NCBI GenBank assembly: GCA_029945375.1 | Contig: CM057057.1 | Span: 3,720,001-3,784,000, forward strand | Direction: 5' to 3' | From: Agaricus subrufescens | Lineage: Eukaryota; Basidiomycota; Agaricomycetes; Agaricales; Agaricaceae | Length of the DNA stretch: 64,000 bases | Shown: piece by piece, positions 28,750 through 40,192 of the stretch | How the letters are laid out: every line of letters starts with the position of its first letter | Position numbering within the stretch: position 1 is the first letter of the stretch | Notes under the pieces: generated by a model | Seen by the model: the letters and a program-made list of their open reading frames with translations, nothing else | Databases searched by the model: none | Told to the model about the DNA's origin: nothing | Position numbers and translations under genes: made by a program

Positions 28750-31700
28750 ATGGCAAAAAAGAAAAAAACCCAATTGAAGCCGGTGGCTCGTGGATTTGCC
28801 ACTGTGTCGGTCCCAAAGAAAGTTGCACCTGTAGAAGGTGTCGAAGACAAATTGGTAGAGGAAACGGTTGGCACCTCATCTCGCGGGGATTCTGCCGGCG
28901 GTGAACCGGAGGGAGACAACCAGTCTCATCCCCGCGCTACGAGTGACTCCAGTGGCGCGAAGGCGGAGGAAAAATCACTGCAAAGTTTAGTGGACCGGCA
29001 TCAAGAGAAAACTGAGAAAGAAATTATGAGGTACGCATTAATGATTATCTGATGATACGCCCATGGCTTTATCGGGCATTAACAGGACTCTTAAAGTACG
29101 CTTCACTTGTTCCCAGCTGTATTGAATGAATAGACCTTCTATGTAGAGCATTGAAACGGACCGGAACCTTTCGAAGAACTTGAATCGTGTCGAACTGCAC
29201 CCTCAACTCAGGGACGACATACTCGAGCTGGTGAAGGATACCTTACAAGGTTAGTTTGGCTACTCGTTATCTATGATTTAAGTTGATCCTTCTCTAGAGC
29301 CCAAGACTTTAGACGAACCGGAGGACAAAATTCTAGCTCGCCTAGGAATTACGTATGGTGTTTTGAGAAGATTCGGTTTCTCAGAAGAACGAGTAGAAGA
29401 GTCCCTGCGTACAATCGGCGGAGTAGAACTCGAAGAAGCTCTTGACTGGGTCTGTCACCATCTCACTTCCTCACTATGCCTATCTTCTTATTCTTCCCAG
29501 CTGTACACGACTTGTACCGAAGAGGAATACCAGAACAACAGTAAGGTGAATTCATCTCGGTTTTTTCGACTGCGAACTCTGAGTATCAGAAGGTATCGAA
29601 GTTTCCGAATCCAGGACACGGAAAACACCCAAATCCTCTCATCTACCCGAGACACCGCGTACTCCGGCCCAGTTCCTTGCCAGTGGTTCACCGTCCCCAA
29701 GCCTAAAGGGGACTCTGAAGACGAAGACGACATCAAAACTTGATGCTACAGCAGCTGTCTTTCATCCTGCTCATCTTCCCTCAACCGGAACACCACCACC
29801 TCAGGACTTGAAAGCTTCCACCGTTGTAGTTGGTTCCGGTGGATATCAAGGTCAAGGTTTAGAAGAGGACGACCCGACGCTACAATATGTTCAGCTCAAA
29901 CTTCAGCAGGAGTACATGCTCAACAACCGCAGGGATTTCACCACAAAACAATTTGCAGAGATTAGGTCTCTGCTGACCGAACTCGAACGTGATTTCTTAT
30001 TTGATGAAAAAGAAGCAAACACTCGAATTCAAAAAGAGCGAGACGAAGCGTTGTCCCAGAAATTGCGGGGTTCTGAAAATACATCCTCTCCTGCTGAACC
30101 ACTCGGAAGTGACGTGTCGAGAAGTATCTCCGACAATGTCCAAGTCTCTTCATCCTCCCATCTACCAACTTCTGCTAGTTCTGATGTCTTTGAAGATACT
30201 AACAGTGATGTTTCCGGCGGGCTACTCGACCTCTTGGAAGAACCTTCTGCAGAAACAGCACCTGACGGCAGTACAATCACTCTCAAGGATATGTCTTTAC
30301 CCCGACATTGGTCTGGAAAAACACCAAAACTCCTGCTTCAAGAAGTAGTAACGAGACGGGACCGTTTTGCTGTAATCACATACGCATTGATCTCTGGCCA
30401 TAGCCGAGCCAAGAGAATGTCTCTCAACGTTCACTGGGATGGGGCAACATTCGACCATTGGTCAATGGATGATGTTGCTTGTATAGATCAAACTCAAGCT
30501 GAAGAATATATCGCACTGATCGCATTGCATGCTCTCACCTTCCCTCACTCTCAAGGATTTGCCAGTCACTTTGGTGGAGCGAGTAAGCTCACGTTCTTCA
30601 GACTCCTTCCACCTTCGGCACGCGACTTATGGGATCAGCTGGAAGATGCGAGAAAGTTGCGAGAGGACTCTACGAATCGTCAGGTGTGGGCTAAATTACA
30701 GTCAATCATCCAGCCCAAACTAGATCCTAACTCCAAAGTTCGTAACACTGAAAAATGTGACCGCTGTCCTACCTCTGACAATTTGTACCCTTAGGTTATT
30801 GGGAAATCTTCGAAAGTCGTTCAGGATAAGAAAAGTCGTGTCTCAACGAACACTCATTCCAAGAATGTTGAGACTAACTCCGAACAGCTTATCAGCGCCT
30901 ATCGGACCCTACAGCAGAGCGCAAGCTATCAGGATATGCTTGTTCGTAGCAACCTGGTCCATTCGACCCATCGCTGATCCTGCCTCTCACCTTTATAGGT
31001 TTCTCGGGAAAATCTCCCTATCGCTCAACATAGGAATCACATAATTGAGATGTTGGAGCACAATCAAATCCTCGTTTTGAGCGGCGAAACTGGCTGGTAT
31101 GGATGACACTGATATTAAATTAGTCTAAACTAATTGAAAACGCAGTGGCAAATCAACTCAAGTACCAAGCTTCATTCTCGAGGACCAGCTATCGAAGGGT
31201 AGACCCTGCAAGATTTATTGTACTGAGCCACGCCGAATCTCTGCTATATCTCTCGCTCAGCGTAATTTCAAACCTTGAACATGGGTATATCTATTGATGT
31301 GTCTCGTTTAGGTGTGTCTCGAGAGCTCGGCGAACCCCCCAATGTTGTGGGAACGCTAAACTCACTAATTGGTTATTCCATAAGACTTGAGAGCAATATC
31401 ACTCGAAACACACGGTTGGCATATGTTACAAATGGTATCGCGCTTCGTATGCTAGAAAGTGGTACGGGGCAAGGTGATGGGGCAGCTTTCGATGAAATTA
31501 CTGTGCGCGGCAGTCTATTGATTGTTGTATGTGTGTAACTAACGGTTTGTAGCATATCATTATTGACGAGGTAAACTCTCCTTACCTATTTAGTTGAGCT
31601 AGCTCGATCCATTATCTCCTTACAAGGTTCACGAGCGGACGATAGAGTCTGATTTTCTCCTTATCGTCCTAAAAAGCCTCCTTGTCCAACGCCCCGATCT

Positions 31701-34266
31701 AAGGTTGGTGATTTATGATACACTCATTCAATTTTCTTAGGCCTTTTTAGGGTGGTTCTCATGTCTGCCACTGTTGATGCGGAGAAAATCTCTGCCTACT
31801 TTGGTCATTGCCCAACTCTGCACGTCCCAGGACGTACATTTCCTGTTGATGTGTTGTACCTGGAAGATGCAGTGGAGTATACCCGCTGGACAATCACTGA
31901 GAATTCTCCCTATGCCAGGCGTCGTAAGTTTAGCTTATAGTATGGGTACACGCTTTCTTACTGCCGAGGTGATCAGTGCAGGACAAATACTACCGCGGGA
32001 AGAAGCATTTAGATTGGACAGAAGAAACAGCACAAGCTGACGACGACGATGACGACGAAGAAGGCGCTAAAGAGATTAAGCTTGAGAAGCGGTATTCTCC
32101 GGAAACAATCGCGACATTGAACCTCTTTGACGAAAGGTTCATCCCATATGAGCTTATTGTCCGGTTGCTGGAAAAAATATGTTTCGAGGACCCGCGGTAT
32201 CATGCCTACTCCTCTGCTATCCTCATATTCGTGCCTGGCCTTGGTGAAATACGTCGCATCAATGACACCTTGAGTGAACACCCACGATTTGGTTCTGACG
32301 AAGATTTCAAAATCTATCCTCTTCATTCCACCTTATCAAGCGAGAACCAGAATTCTGTATTCGAGATTCCCCCTACTGGAATCAGGAAAATAGTGATCGG
32401 TGGGCTTAGATTCTTTGTGTGGTTTTGCTTCTCATTCTGTATCAGCGACCAATATTGCGGAAACGGGTATCACGATTCCTGATATAACGTGTGTCATTGA
32501 CACGGGAAAGCATCGGGAAATGAGGTAATTAAGCCCTAATCATTTACCATAACCATATACTAACCAGTGATCATAGATTTGACGAAAAGAGGCAGATCAG
32601 TCGCCTGGTTGAAACATTCATTGCGAAGAGTAACGCCACACAAAGAAGGGGCCGTGCAGGCCGTGTACAGCAGGGCTTGTGTTTCCATCTTTTCACCAAA
32701 ATCAAGTATGACAATCAAGTAAGATGTATCCTATGGCAAACTGATTGATGGATGTATTGACGCCGTTTCAGATGGCCGACAACCCCTTACCGGAGATGAT
32801 GCGTCTCAGCCTTTCAGACCTGGCGCTAAGAATAAAGATTATGCGCATCAGCCTAGGCTCTTCAATCGAAGATGTACTCTCACAAGCCTTAGATCCACCG
32901 ATATCAGTCAATGTGCAACGCGCGATCGCAGCCCTTATTGAGGTATCACTATAACTTGGAAAGAGGCATTGGGACTCATCTTATTTCGCAAAGGTCCGCG
33001 CTCTTACAGCGACAGAGGAAATCACTCCGATGGGGAAATTGCTCAGCAAACTCCCCACCGATGTTCATATCGGAAAATTCCTCTTGATTGCAACACTTTT
33101 CCGCTGCCGTGACCCTGCCTTGACGATTGCTGCCGCCCTAAATTCAAAATCGCCCTTCTTAGCCCCTCTCGGCCTAGAAGCCGAAGCCGAACGTGCCAAA
33201 GCATCCTTCAAAACAGGTAAACCTTTATCACCTTATCATTCTACCGCTGTTTATACTAATCGTTATTCAGGAGATTCCGATTTTTTGACTCTCCACAATG
33301 CTTTTGACAAATGGCGCAAGGCGACTGCTAATGGGGCATTCGTCTACAAGTTCTGCCGCACAAACTATATCAGTCATCAGGTGGGGTGAAGCCCTTCTTG
33401 AATATCGCCAGAAAAAGCTGAAAGGATTCTATCAGACTATGCAACAGATTGAAGAGCTCCGTCAACAGTTTCTGAGTTATCTTGTTGATTCAGCTTTCAT
33501 TCAAATTCCCAGGTCTCTTGTACGAGATTTGAATCGGTAAGTGCGATATATGCGCTGATCAGTGGTTAGCTGACATTCCGATAGAGTTCGGTGGAATCGC
33601 ACAAAAACAAAACCTGTAACACTCCCCCCACAGCTCGACTCCAACTCTTCGAGCCCATCAATCATCAATGCAGCCCTTGTCGCGGGATTGTATCCCAAGG
33701 TCCTCGTATTAGACAGCTCGAAAACTGAGTTGAAAACGATTACCAACAATCAAGCGGTTTGGCTCCATCCTTCTTCGGTCAACTTCCATAAGAAATTATC
33801 GGACATCGGCTGCAACTATCTTTCCTACTTCACCCTTATGTATGTTACAACGGTTGTCTTTAAGGGATGCACCCTCTGACCGTATCTGGTGTAGGCATTC
33901 GAAAAAGTTATACGCTTGGGAGAATGGCCCCGCGGATGAACTTGCAATCCTTCTCTTATGTGGAGACGGCGAATTTAGAGTGAGTCCCTTAGTTTTCTAT
34001 TGAAACTGTAAGGCTTAATTTTGATATAGCCGGCTGCTGCAACTGCGACAATTGATCGCAACAAACTCAAATTCAACATATCACCCAAATCAAACGTCGC
34101 ACTCAAGTATCTCCGGAAAAATTTGGATAGCATTCTCGCACTACAGTTTCGAAGTAGGCCGCTCAATAGCACCCAGATTCGATGGCATGAATTAGGAATG
34201 GAGGTACTGGGTAGGCTGAAACCGAAAGAAGACGACGCGACTTTGATTGACTTGCGGTTATCATAA
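28750..34266 (+). CDS. DEAH-box RNA helicase, DHX29/Ucp12 type
   Basis: Large RNA helicase with a basic start ([20 protein letters not shown]), a UBA-like segment ([29 protein letters not shown]) and a long linker. The helicase core then follows: [25 protein letters not shown] (motif I across an intron), [20 protein letters not shown] (Ia), [20 protein letters not shown] (DEVH), [18 protein letters not shown] (III), [20 protein letters not shown] (V) and [20 protein letters not shown] (VI). HA2 and OB-fold regions run to [19 protein letters not shown], stop at 34266. A UBA-like domain before a DEAH core points to S. pombe Ucp12 / mammalian DHX29, which helps 43S scanning on structured leaders; YTHDC2 and DHX57 are less likely. 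Roughly 20 introns. Confidence 0.92.
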
Positions 34267-34371
34267 TGGATATAAAATATAGAGTTATAGTACCACCCTA
34301 TTCACGCCATCGTCGTGCAATCTACTCAAATAATTGACCCGAAGCAAATACATCTGGATGTCATGGACTAT

Positions 34372-34955
34372 TTACTCCTCATCTTCATCATCACCAGCGC
34401 CACTGAGAGGAAGAGATTAGGATGGCTTCACAGATGAGTCTAACTTCACTTACGCGATGTTGTAGAAGCGGAGTTGGTAGTTGTCTTTTGATGAGGCAAC
34501 AACACTGAAAAAGGTTTAGGACATTATGCATTCCACAGGAATATTGAACGAACCGAATCCAATCACGCAGGGTGTTCTTCTTTAAGAATTTTTTGGTGAG
34601 ATACTTGAGATAGCGCTTCGAGAACGGGATGTTGGAAACTACTGTAATTTTCGAGTTGCCTAACCAAAAGTTAATAACCTATCTCTAGCTCTATCCGAGT
34701 CCATAAGAACATACCTTCACGGGTGATTTTGATGTGTTCTCCAAGTTGGCCAGCCTTTCCTTCGACCTTTATGCGGTCATGAAGGAACTTCTCAAAGTCT
34801 GCGCCATCGAAGACACCATCGGCAGCCGGCTTGGAGTAATCAATGGCAAACTTGTGCTTAACAGCGGGTGTTTTGGAGGCGGCCTTGGGCTGGAAATCGG
34901 TGTGAGCCTACTGAGAAGGGAACTCAGCAAAGCGGTACCGAGAGCGACTGACCAT
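34372..34955 (-). CDS. RPL22: 60S ribosomal protein L22 (eL22)
   Basis: The first exon is the start codon alone (34955-34953), followed by a 45-base intron (34908-34952) ending in ..tctcagtag. The second exon begins [20 protein letters not shown] and continues [45 protein letters not shown]. Further exons give [37 protein letters not shown] and [13 protein letters not shown], then an acidic tail GAGDDEDEE and stop at 34372. All L22 core motifs are present. The tail is typical of eukaryotic L22. Confidence 0.95.
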
Positions 34956-35166
34956 GGTTGAGTCTTGAGGCGGAGGGGTGGTCTTGGGTGGCGAACGGAG
35001 GAGGCTGATCTGCGAGCGCACCTTTTGTTGACTGTACAGATCCAGATAAGGTTCAGTCGCGGCGGATGCCGGCCGCGCTTTCCCAGGAGGTGCCTAGTCA
35101 GGGTGTGGGAAAGTGACCCAGTTGGGCGGTCGAAAAAAGAGAGCGGACACGCTCCTCCCGGTCCAA
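34956..35166. promoter_or_regulatory. Shared divergent promoter, RPL22 / CBF5
   Basis: 211 bases between divergent start codons of a ribosomal protein gene and a ribosome-biogenesis gene. Fairly GC-rich. A single bidirectional promoter is inferred from spacing; no factor site is claimed. Confidence 0.5.
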
Positions 35167-36928
35167 ATGAGTCCGACTCTTTCTCGCGAGCAGGTCGCCT
35201 CGGCCCAGCTCGAAGGCGACTATGCAATTAAATCAGAAAGCTCAGCCCCGAAACTCGACACTTCCCAATGGCCCCTTCTATTGAAAAACTACGATAAACT
35301 ACTGGTTCGATCTTCGCATTTTACTCCCATACCTTCCGGCTGCAGCCCATTGAAACGGGATATCACAAATTATATTAAGTGCGGAATTTGTTTGCAATGG
35401 CTCATACAGGAGCTGACAATGTGCATCAGGTCAGGCGTCATAAACCTTGACAAACCATCCAACCCTTCTTCGCACGAAGTTGTCGCATGGCTGAGGCGAA
35501 TCTTGCGTGTAGAAAAGACAGGCCATAGCGGAACATTAGACCCTAAAGTCACCGGTTGTCTCATCGTATGCATTGACCGTGCTACACGACTAGTCAAATC
35601 TCAACAGGGGGCAGGTAAGATTTTATCATGATCCCTAAAAAAAGATTCAACAGGCGCTTACCCTCTGTGATAGGAAAAGAATATGTCTGCGTACTACGAC
35701 TTCATGCTCCCCTCCCTAATCCTGCGGATCTCCCTCGGACACTTCAAACCTTGACCGGTGCACTTTTCCAACGTCCCCCATTAATTTCCGCTGTGAAACG
35801 CCAACTTCGTATACGAACAATTCACGAATCTAAACTCTTCGAATTCGATGAAAAGCGAAACCTTGCAGTTTTCTGGGTATCATGTGAAGCTGGCACCTAC
35901 ATTCGAACTCTTTGTGTGCATCTTGGTTTATTGTTAGGAGTCGGCGGCCATATGCAAGAGCTGCGCCGTGTGAGGAGTGGTGCCATGTCAGAGAACGATG
36001 ACATTGTTACTATGCATGATGTACTGGATGCACAGTGGATGTATGATAACACAAGAGATGGTCGGTTGTCCTCTTGTCCCTGTTCTATTAGCTTCTGCTG
36101 ACGTCTCGCAGAATCATACCTCCGCAGAGTTGTTCGCCCACTTGAGTCGCTTCTAGTGGGCTATAAACGCATCGTCGTCAAAGACAGTGCTGTAAACGCA
36201 GTTTGCTATGGCGCAAAACTCATGATACCGGGTTTGTTGCGCTATGAAACTGATATATCTCTCAACGAGGAAGTTGTTTTGATGACCACAAAAGGTAAGG
36301 ACATCATTCTACTGTGATAGTTCCTATATTCAACCACCGTTTCTCAGGCGAAGCTATAGCCCTCGCCATTGCTCAAATGTCGACTGTTGAGCTAGCGACC
36401 TGTGATCACGGAGTTGTCGCAAAAGTCAAGCGTTGTATCATGGAACGTGATACTTATCCTAGACGATGGGGTCTAGGTCCTGTCGCCTTACAAAAGAAAA
36501 AGATGGTAAAAGATGGCAAGCTGGGTAAGCATGGCGAAAAGATCGATGGTGTCACGCCTACGGAGTGGAGTCGAGACTACGTCGACTACACTCGTGATGA
36601 AACAAAACCCCAATCTACCGTCCAGACTACCTCTGTCACGACAGCCGCTGTGGAGACGCTTCCTGCCGTATCCGCTACAGTCGTAACGGAGGGCGAGGTC
36701 GTAACGAAAAAGGAGAAAAAGAGGAAGAGGGAATCCGACGTAGCGGAAGGTGGACTAGCGGAAGGTACTGAGGAAAAGGCCGAAAAGAAGAAGCACAAAA
36801 AAGAAAAGAAAGCGAAGGAACGCGAAGGCGGCGAAGCTGAAGCTGAAGATGAGGCAGAAAAGGCTCGACGCGAAAGAAAGAGATTGAGAAAAGAGAAAAA
36901 GGCAAGGGAGTCCCTTGGTGGAGAATAA
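35167..36928 (+). CDS. CBF5: Cbf5/dyskerin, H/ACA snoRNP pseudouridine synthase
   Basis: Catalytic subunit that pseudouridylates rRNA and snRNA guided by H/ACA RNAs. Dyskerin-like N-terminus: [32 protein letters not shown], then after an intron (gtgcgg..catcag) [20 protein letters not shown]. The catalytic Asp lies in [60 protein letters not shown] and [11 protein letters not shown] follow. The PUA domain reads [40 protein letters not shown] and [13 protein letters not shown]. The C-terminus (36720-36925) is a long Lys/Glu repeat tail ([22 protein letters not shown]), the KKE/D repeats seen in yeast Cbf5. Confidence 0.96.
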
Positions 36929-37129
36929 TCTCCAAACCTCACCTCACATGGTCTACTTGTGTACTTATCTTGTTTCTATTGTTTCATACACGTAATGTTT
37001 CTGATGTCTAAAGTCGTAGAGAAAACGCAAAGTGTATACATCAAGCCTGCATGGTATACTGAAAGAATGACAATAAAGGGTACTACAGTTCATGATATCC
37101 AACCAGAATTTTAAGTATCATAGTTGGCT

Positions 37130-38607
37130 TTAAAGAAGGAGAGCAAGAGCAGCGAAAATCGTGGCAGCACCAGTCACCACATTGAGGCGGGTGGACATCG
37201 CAGAGTTGGGGTCACCAGCGGTGTTACTTGCAGCGGTGCCTCCACTTGTAGTCTTGGCCCCGTTCTGGAAAGCGGTGAAGTTCTTCGGGCTGTTGTCGAC
37301 AGCGTTGATGGCGCTAAAATGACGCTTTAGAATAAATCACAACGCTGGAAGAGAACGACTCACAAGACCATGCCAGCTCCACAATGGTTCGCGGGGTTAG
37401 TTTGACGACACTATTGAACACAATCAGCCCGATAATTAGGGAAGGGGAATGGGAAAATATTACTCACATACGCCCAGATGGGTGTAGTGTCATTGACGGT
37501 CAAGTTCCAGGTGGGGAAAGGTCCAGAGGTGCTAGAAACAGGCATACTGCAGAGCGTTAACCAAAGTGCTGGATAAATGGAGTAAATTTGAGCTTACAAC
37601 CCAGAATCAAATCCAGCAGCGCCATTGCTATTCATAGGGTTACAAGGATCAGCAAATGATGACTGTGTAACGGTGTGGTTTTTCTGACGGCTTGAGGCAA
37701 TACAAGATTCAGTTTCATGACGAACAAAGTGGCATGGGACTAGACGTACAACTCAAAGACCACAACGTCACCGGGATTGGCCTGAAGGTTGGAAGGGTTA
37801 AAGGCAAGCGAACCGGTATCGCCGACAAGGACAGTGTGAACAGCGCCCGGAGCACTGGAAGCTGCGCTTGGAGCTGGAGAGTCTGAGCTTGGAGCCGGAG
37901 AGTCTGAATTTGTGCTTCCGCCGGACCCGCCATACGGTCCATAACCACCCGGTGCCGGGGAGGAATCGGCATTGGGGGTTGGGGTGGGAGTCGCGCTAGC
38001 TTCAGCAGCACCGATAGCGAGTGCAGACTGCTTGAAATTCGTGAAAGAATTCGGACTCCCGTCCTGTCCACAGTTGACAGCGAAGACCATGCCTTGCCCA
38101 CAGTGATTAACCGGAGTCTTTTGCCTGCAGTAAACCCAGACGGGCTGCGTCTTTTGGCAGAGTCAGACCAATGCAGGCGCTTGATCAAAGGCGCATCACT
38201 TACATCATTGACAGTGATTGTATAGGTAGGGAGGTTGTCGGTCTGATTGGCGGCAACAGGCATACTGGGCGGGCGGTGAATCCAAGGAACACTCGATAAT
38301 TTCTAGACTTACAATCCTGAGTCAAATCCACCATCTTTGAGTCCACAAGGACTGGCGAAGGAAGATTGTGTGGCGGTGTGGTTCTTGGACGCAAAGTGGA
38401 ACACAACCTGATCACCTGGTTGCGCGGACTGATTGATGGAAACACATGATCATGAGGACATGCTTGACGGGAGGGCTGATCTTCAAGACTTACGATAGCC
38501 TCAGGTGAAAACTCTAGCTTTCCAGAAGCACCAACTTGAACATCATGAACAGTAGCGGAAGCAAAGGGCAGAAGAGCCAGGCCCAAAGAGAATACGGTGG
38601 TGAACAT
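37130..38607 (-). CDS. Secreted protein with two cupredoxin domains, probably GPI-anchored
   Basis: Begins with a signal peptide (MFTTVFSLGLALLPFASAT) and HDVQVGASGKLEFSPEAI. Domain 1 has PGDQVVFHFASKNHTATQSS, FASPCGL..GGFDSG, then WVYCRQKT..NHCGQGMVFA, where the His, Cys and His resemble copper ligands of plastocyanin-like folds. A Ser/Pro/Ala linker (SDSPAPSSDSPAPS) leads to domain 2: VHTVLVGDTGSLAFNPSNLQ, PGDVVVFEL, KNHTVTQSSFADPC, and a matching WAYCRQ/NHCGAGMV. The C-terminus ends in a hydrophobic stretch (GAATIFAALALLL), a likely GPI signal. This is the fungal extracellular serine-rich / cupredoxin family. It may act on the cell wall or bind copper; no enzyme activity is shown. Confidence 0.88.
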
Positions 38608-38725
38608 CGCTAGCGATGGATTATGAAGGTAAAAGAAAGTACAAGAAAATCGCGCTAAAGGCGAGCAAAGTGGAATGGGAAGAGGAGAAAGAGGGTAAAA
38701 AGAGTATTGAGAAGGAGACGGCTAT

Positions 38726-39085
38726 TTGAAGCCCTGTGCGGTTGCACCAAACAAGAAAGTTTATTGTTCTCCCACTGTCACATCCTTGTTCCCATTTCTT
38801 TTGCAGAAATGCCGGGGCCAGTGTATATTTATGAGGCATCACATTGGTTGGGCTCCATTAGATTGGATCAGTAATCTTCCTGTTGTCTGGCCGTTGTCAG
38901 GCATCCTCATTGTGCCACTGATTGATGCCGTGCAGATGCGGCTGGAGCGTATCTGTCAGACCATCCGTCGACGGGCCCAGTGTAAAGCGATGAATATGTT
39001 GCTCGATTTCCGTCGGGTTGGCAACAAGCAATTCATCGACTTTCCCACTCGACTGGTACATCAACACAGTTGTCACAGCAGTTAA
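38726..39085 (+). CDS. Isolated 119-codon open frame, doubtful
   Basis: A continuous frame with no family resemblance. It includes HIGWAPLDWISNLPVVWPLS, GILIVPLIDAV and a basic stretch MRLERICQTIRRRAQCKAMN, so a hydrophobic patch followed by positive charges. Its start lies within 120 bases of the divergent cupredoxin start. It could be a chance frame, an exon of an unmodelled gene, or a remnant. Confidence 0.2.
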   Translation: MKPCAVAPNKKVYCSPTVTSLFPFLLQKCRGQCIFMRHHIGWAPLDWISNLPVVWPLSGILIVPLIDAVQMRLERICQTIRRRAQCKAMNMLLDFRRVGNKQFIDFPTRLVHQHSCHSS

Positions 39086-39474
39086 GAATACCCCATGGGC
39101 AAAGGACGGCCAGTGTGAGTTTTCCTCCCCCGATTTTTATCGGCGAGGCCGCTCTCTAAATCTACCATTGACTGGTCCCTGGTGTGGACATCGTTCCTTC
39201 ACGCTAATGCTCTAAGCCTCTGCCCAAGTTCAAAATCGGTGTGTGCTGTGGCTCGAGCTATAAATAACTCCATGTGTGCAGGACGATCAAGGCGCTTGGA
39301 ACACTGGCAATTATAGCACTGGTTGCCGCCTCACACAAATGCTCAGGGCGGTAGGTGGCAACAATTAGAAAATTTGCTTCCACACTGCTTTTGCACTGCC
39401 GATCCTACGGAAATTGAGGTTATTCAACTTATTCTCAGAGACCTGTATCAGCGAAATGATATGTTGAAAACATA

Positions 39475-39726
39475 TCACGCCTGTGTAATCTGGTCCCGAC
39501 AACCAAACGGGATCATCAAAACCGAGTATTTAGAACCTTTCAAGAAGATTTCGTGCCATCGTCGATAAGCGTATCTTTCTGTCTCTTGATCTGGCCCAGC
39601 GTCAAACTCGCAATCCTCCGTGAATGGGTTGTCGCCTGATAGTGTTAGGCGCTCGAACTGCTTAAACCGCTTTGTATAGCTGACTGATGGAGACGGCTTT
39701 TGGCCCGATAAATGACTTCGCACCAT
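39475..39726 (-). CDS. Isolated 83-codon open frame, doubtful
   Basis: Frame with a fairly protein-like mix: SVSYTKRFKQFERLTLSGDN, EDCEFDAGPDQETERYAYRR and WHEIFLKGSKYSVLMIPFGC. No domain recognised. There is no clear splice partner on either side. It might be one exon of a broken or lineage-specific gene. Confidence 0.2.
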   Translation of the reverse strand: MVRSHLSGQKPSPSVSYTKRFKQFERLTLSGDNPFTEDCEFDAGPDQETERYAYRRWHEIFLKGSKYSVLMIPFGCRDQITQA

Positions 39727-39850
39727 TACCTCTCTGTTTGGTCTTTACTAAGTAACTTATTCAATGGTTCGCTAGTGCACGAAAACAAGCAAATAAGAAT
39801 CAACATTTAAGGTAGGGTCGTTTATTCATCTAAAGGCAAATATATTACAT

Positions 39851-40182
39851 CTAAAGTGTCATAAAGGAACTGTACGAATAAATTTCCGCATCTACACCTG
39901 TTTCCAGGTCTGTGGAGACAACCGCATAAATGCCATTGGTTTCTAACTTTGAATTAGGAGAGTATTGGTAGATTACCATCGTATGGTATTGATAGAGGTT
40001 ACTTACATGTACAGAAACCCCGAAATTATGGCAACAGTTGTGGCCATTCTGGTTAAATAACCTGCGAATTGAGAAGTGATGATTAAATTTAGAGGTACAG
40101 CATCAATGATCCCTGGGCTGAGTGCCACCAAAAGAGAAAAAAAAATCGAATGCGAATAGCTGAACAGAAGGGAGCTACGCAT
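39851..40182 (-). CDS. Candidate small membrane protein gene, 59-codon frame plus possible intron
   Basis: Starting 11 bases past the SAP-like gene's stop, an ATG at 40182 opens a 59-codon frame to 40003 with two hydrophobic runs (SIFFSLLVALSPGIIDAV; MATTVAIISGFLYM). A perfect donor (gtaagt) overlaps its stop at 40006. An alternative reading uses an acceptor ..ttcgcag near 40062 and splices at the same donor to ..ttcaaag; the downstream exon then reads LETNGIYAVVSTDLETGVDA and stops at 39851. The two readings are in different frames, so at most one is right. No family is recognised. It could equally be 3' noncoding sequence of the SAP-like gene. Confidence 0.3.
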
Positions 40183-40192
40183 TATTCAAGAG

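Larger units (their letters stand above)
38608..40192. other. 1.6 kb poorly coding gap with isolated open frames
   Basis: Long for this dense window. It holds three short open frames listed separately (38726-39085 +, 39475-39726 -, 39851-40182 -) and otherwise nothing I recognise. The first ~150 bases should be the cupredoxin gene's promoter. The rest could be a decayed gene or an unannotated small-protein region. Confidence 0.5.

Noticed and set aside
36586..36942. 118-codon - strand frame rich in Phe/Ser
   Set aside because: It is the reverse complement of the Lys/Glu repeat tail of Cbf5, which gives Phe/Ser/Leu by codon symmetry.
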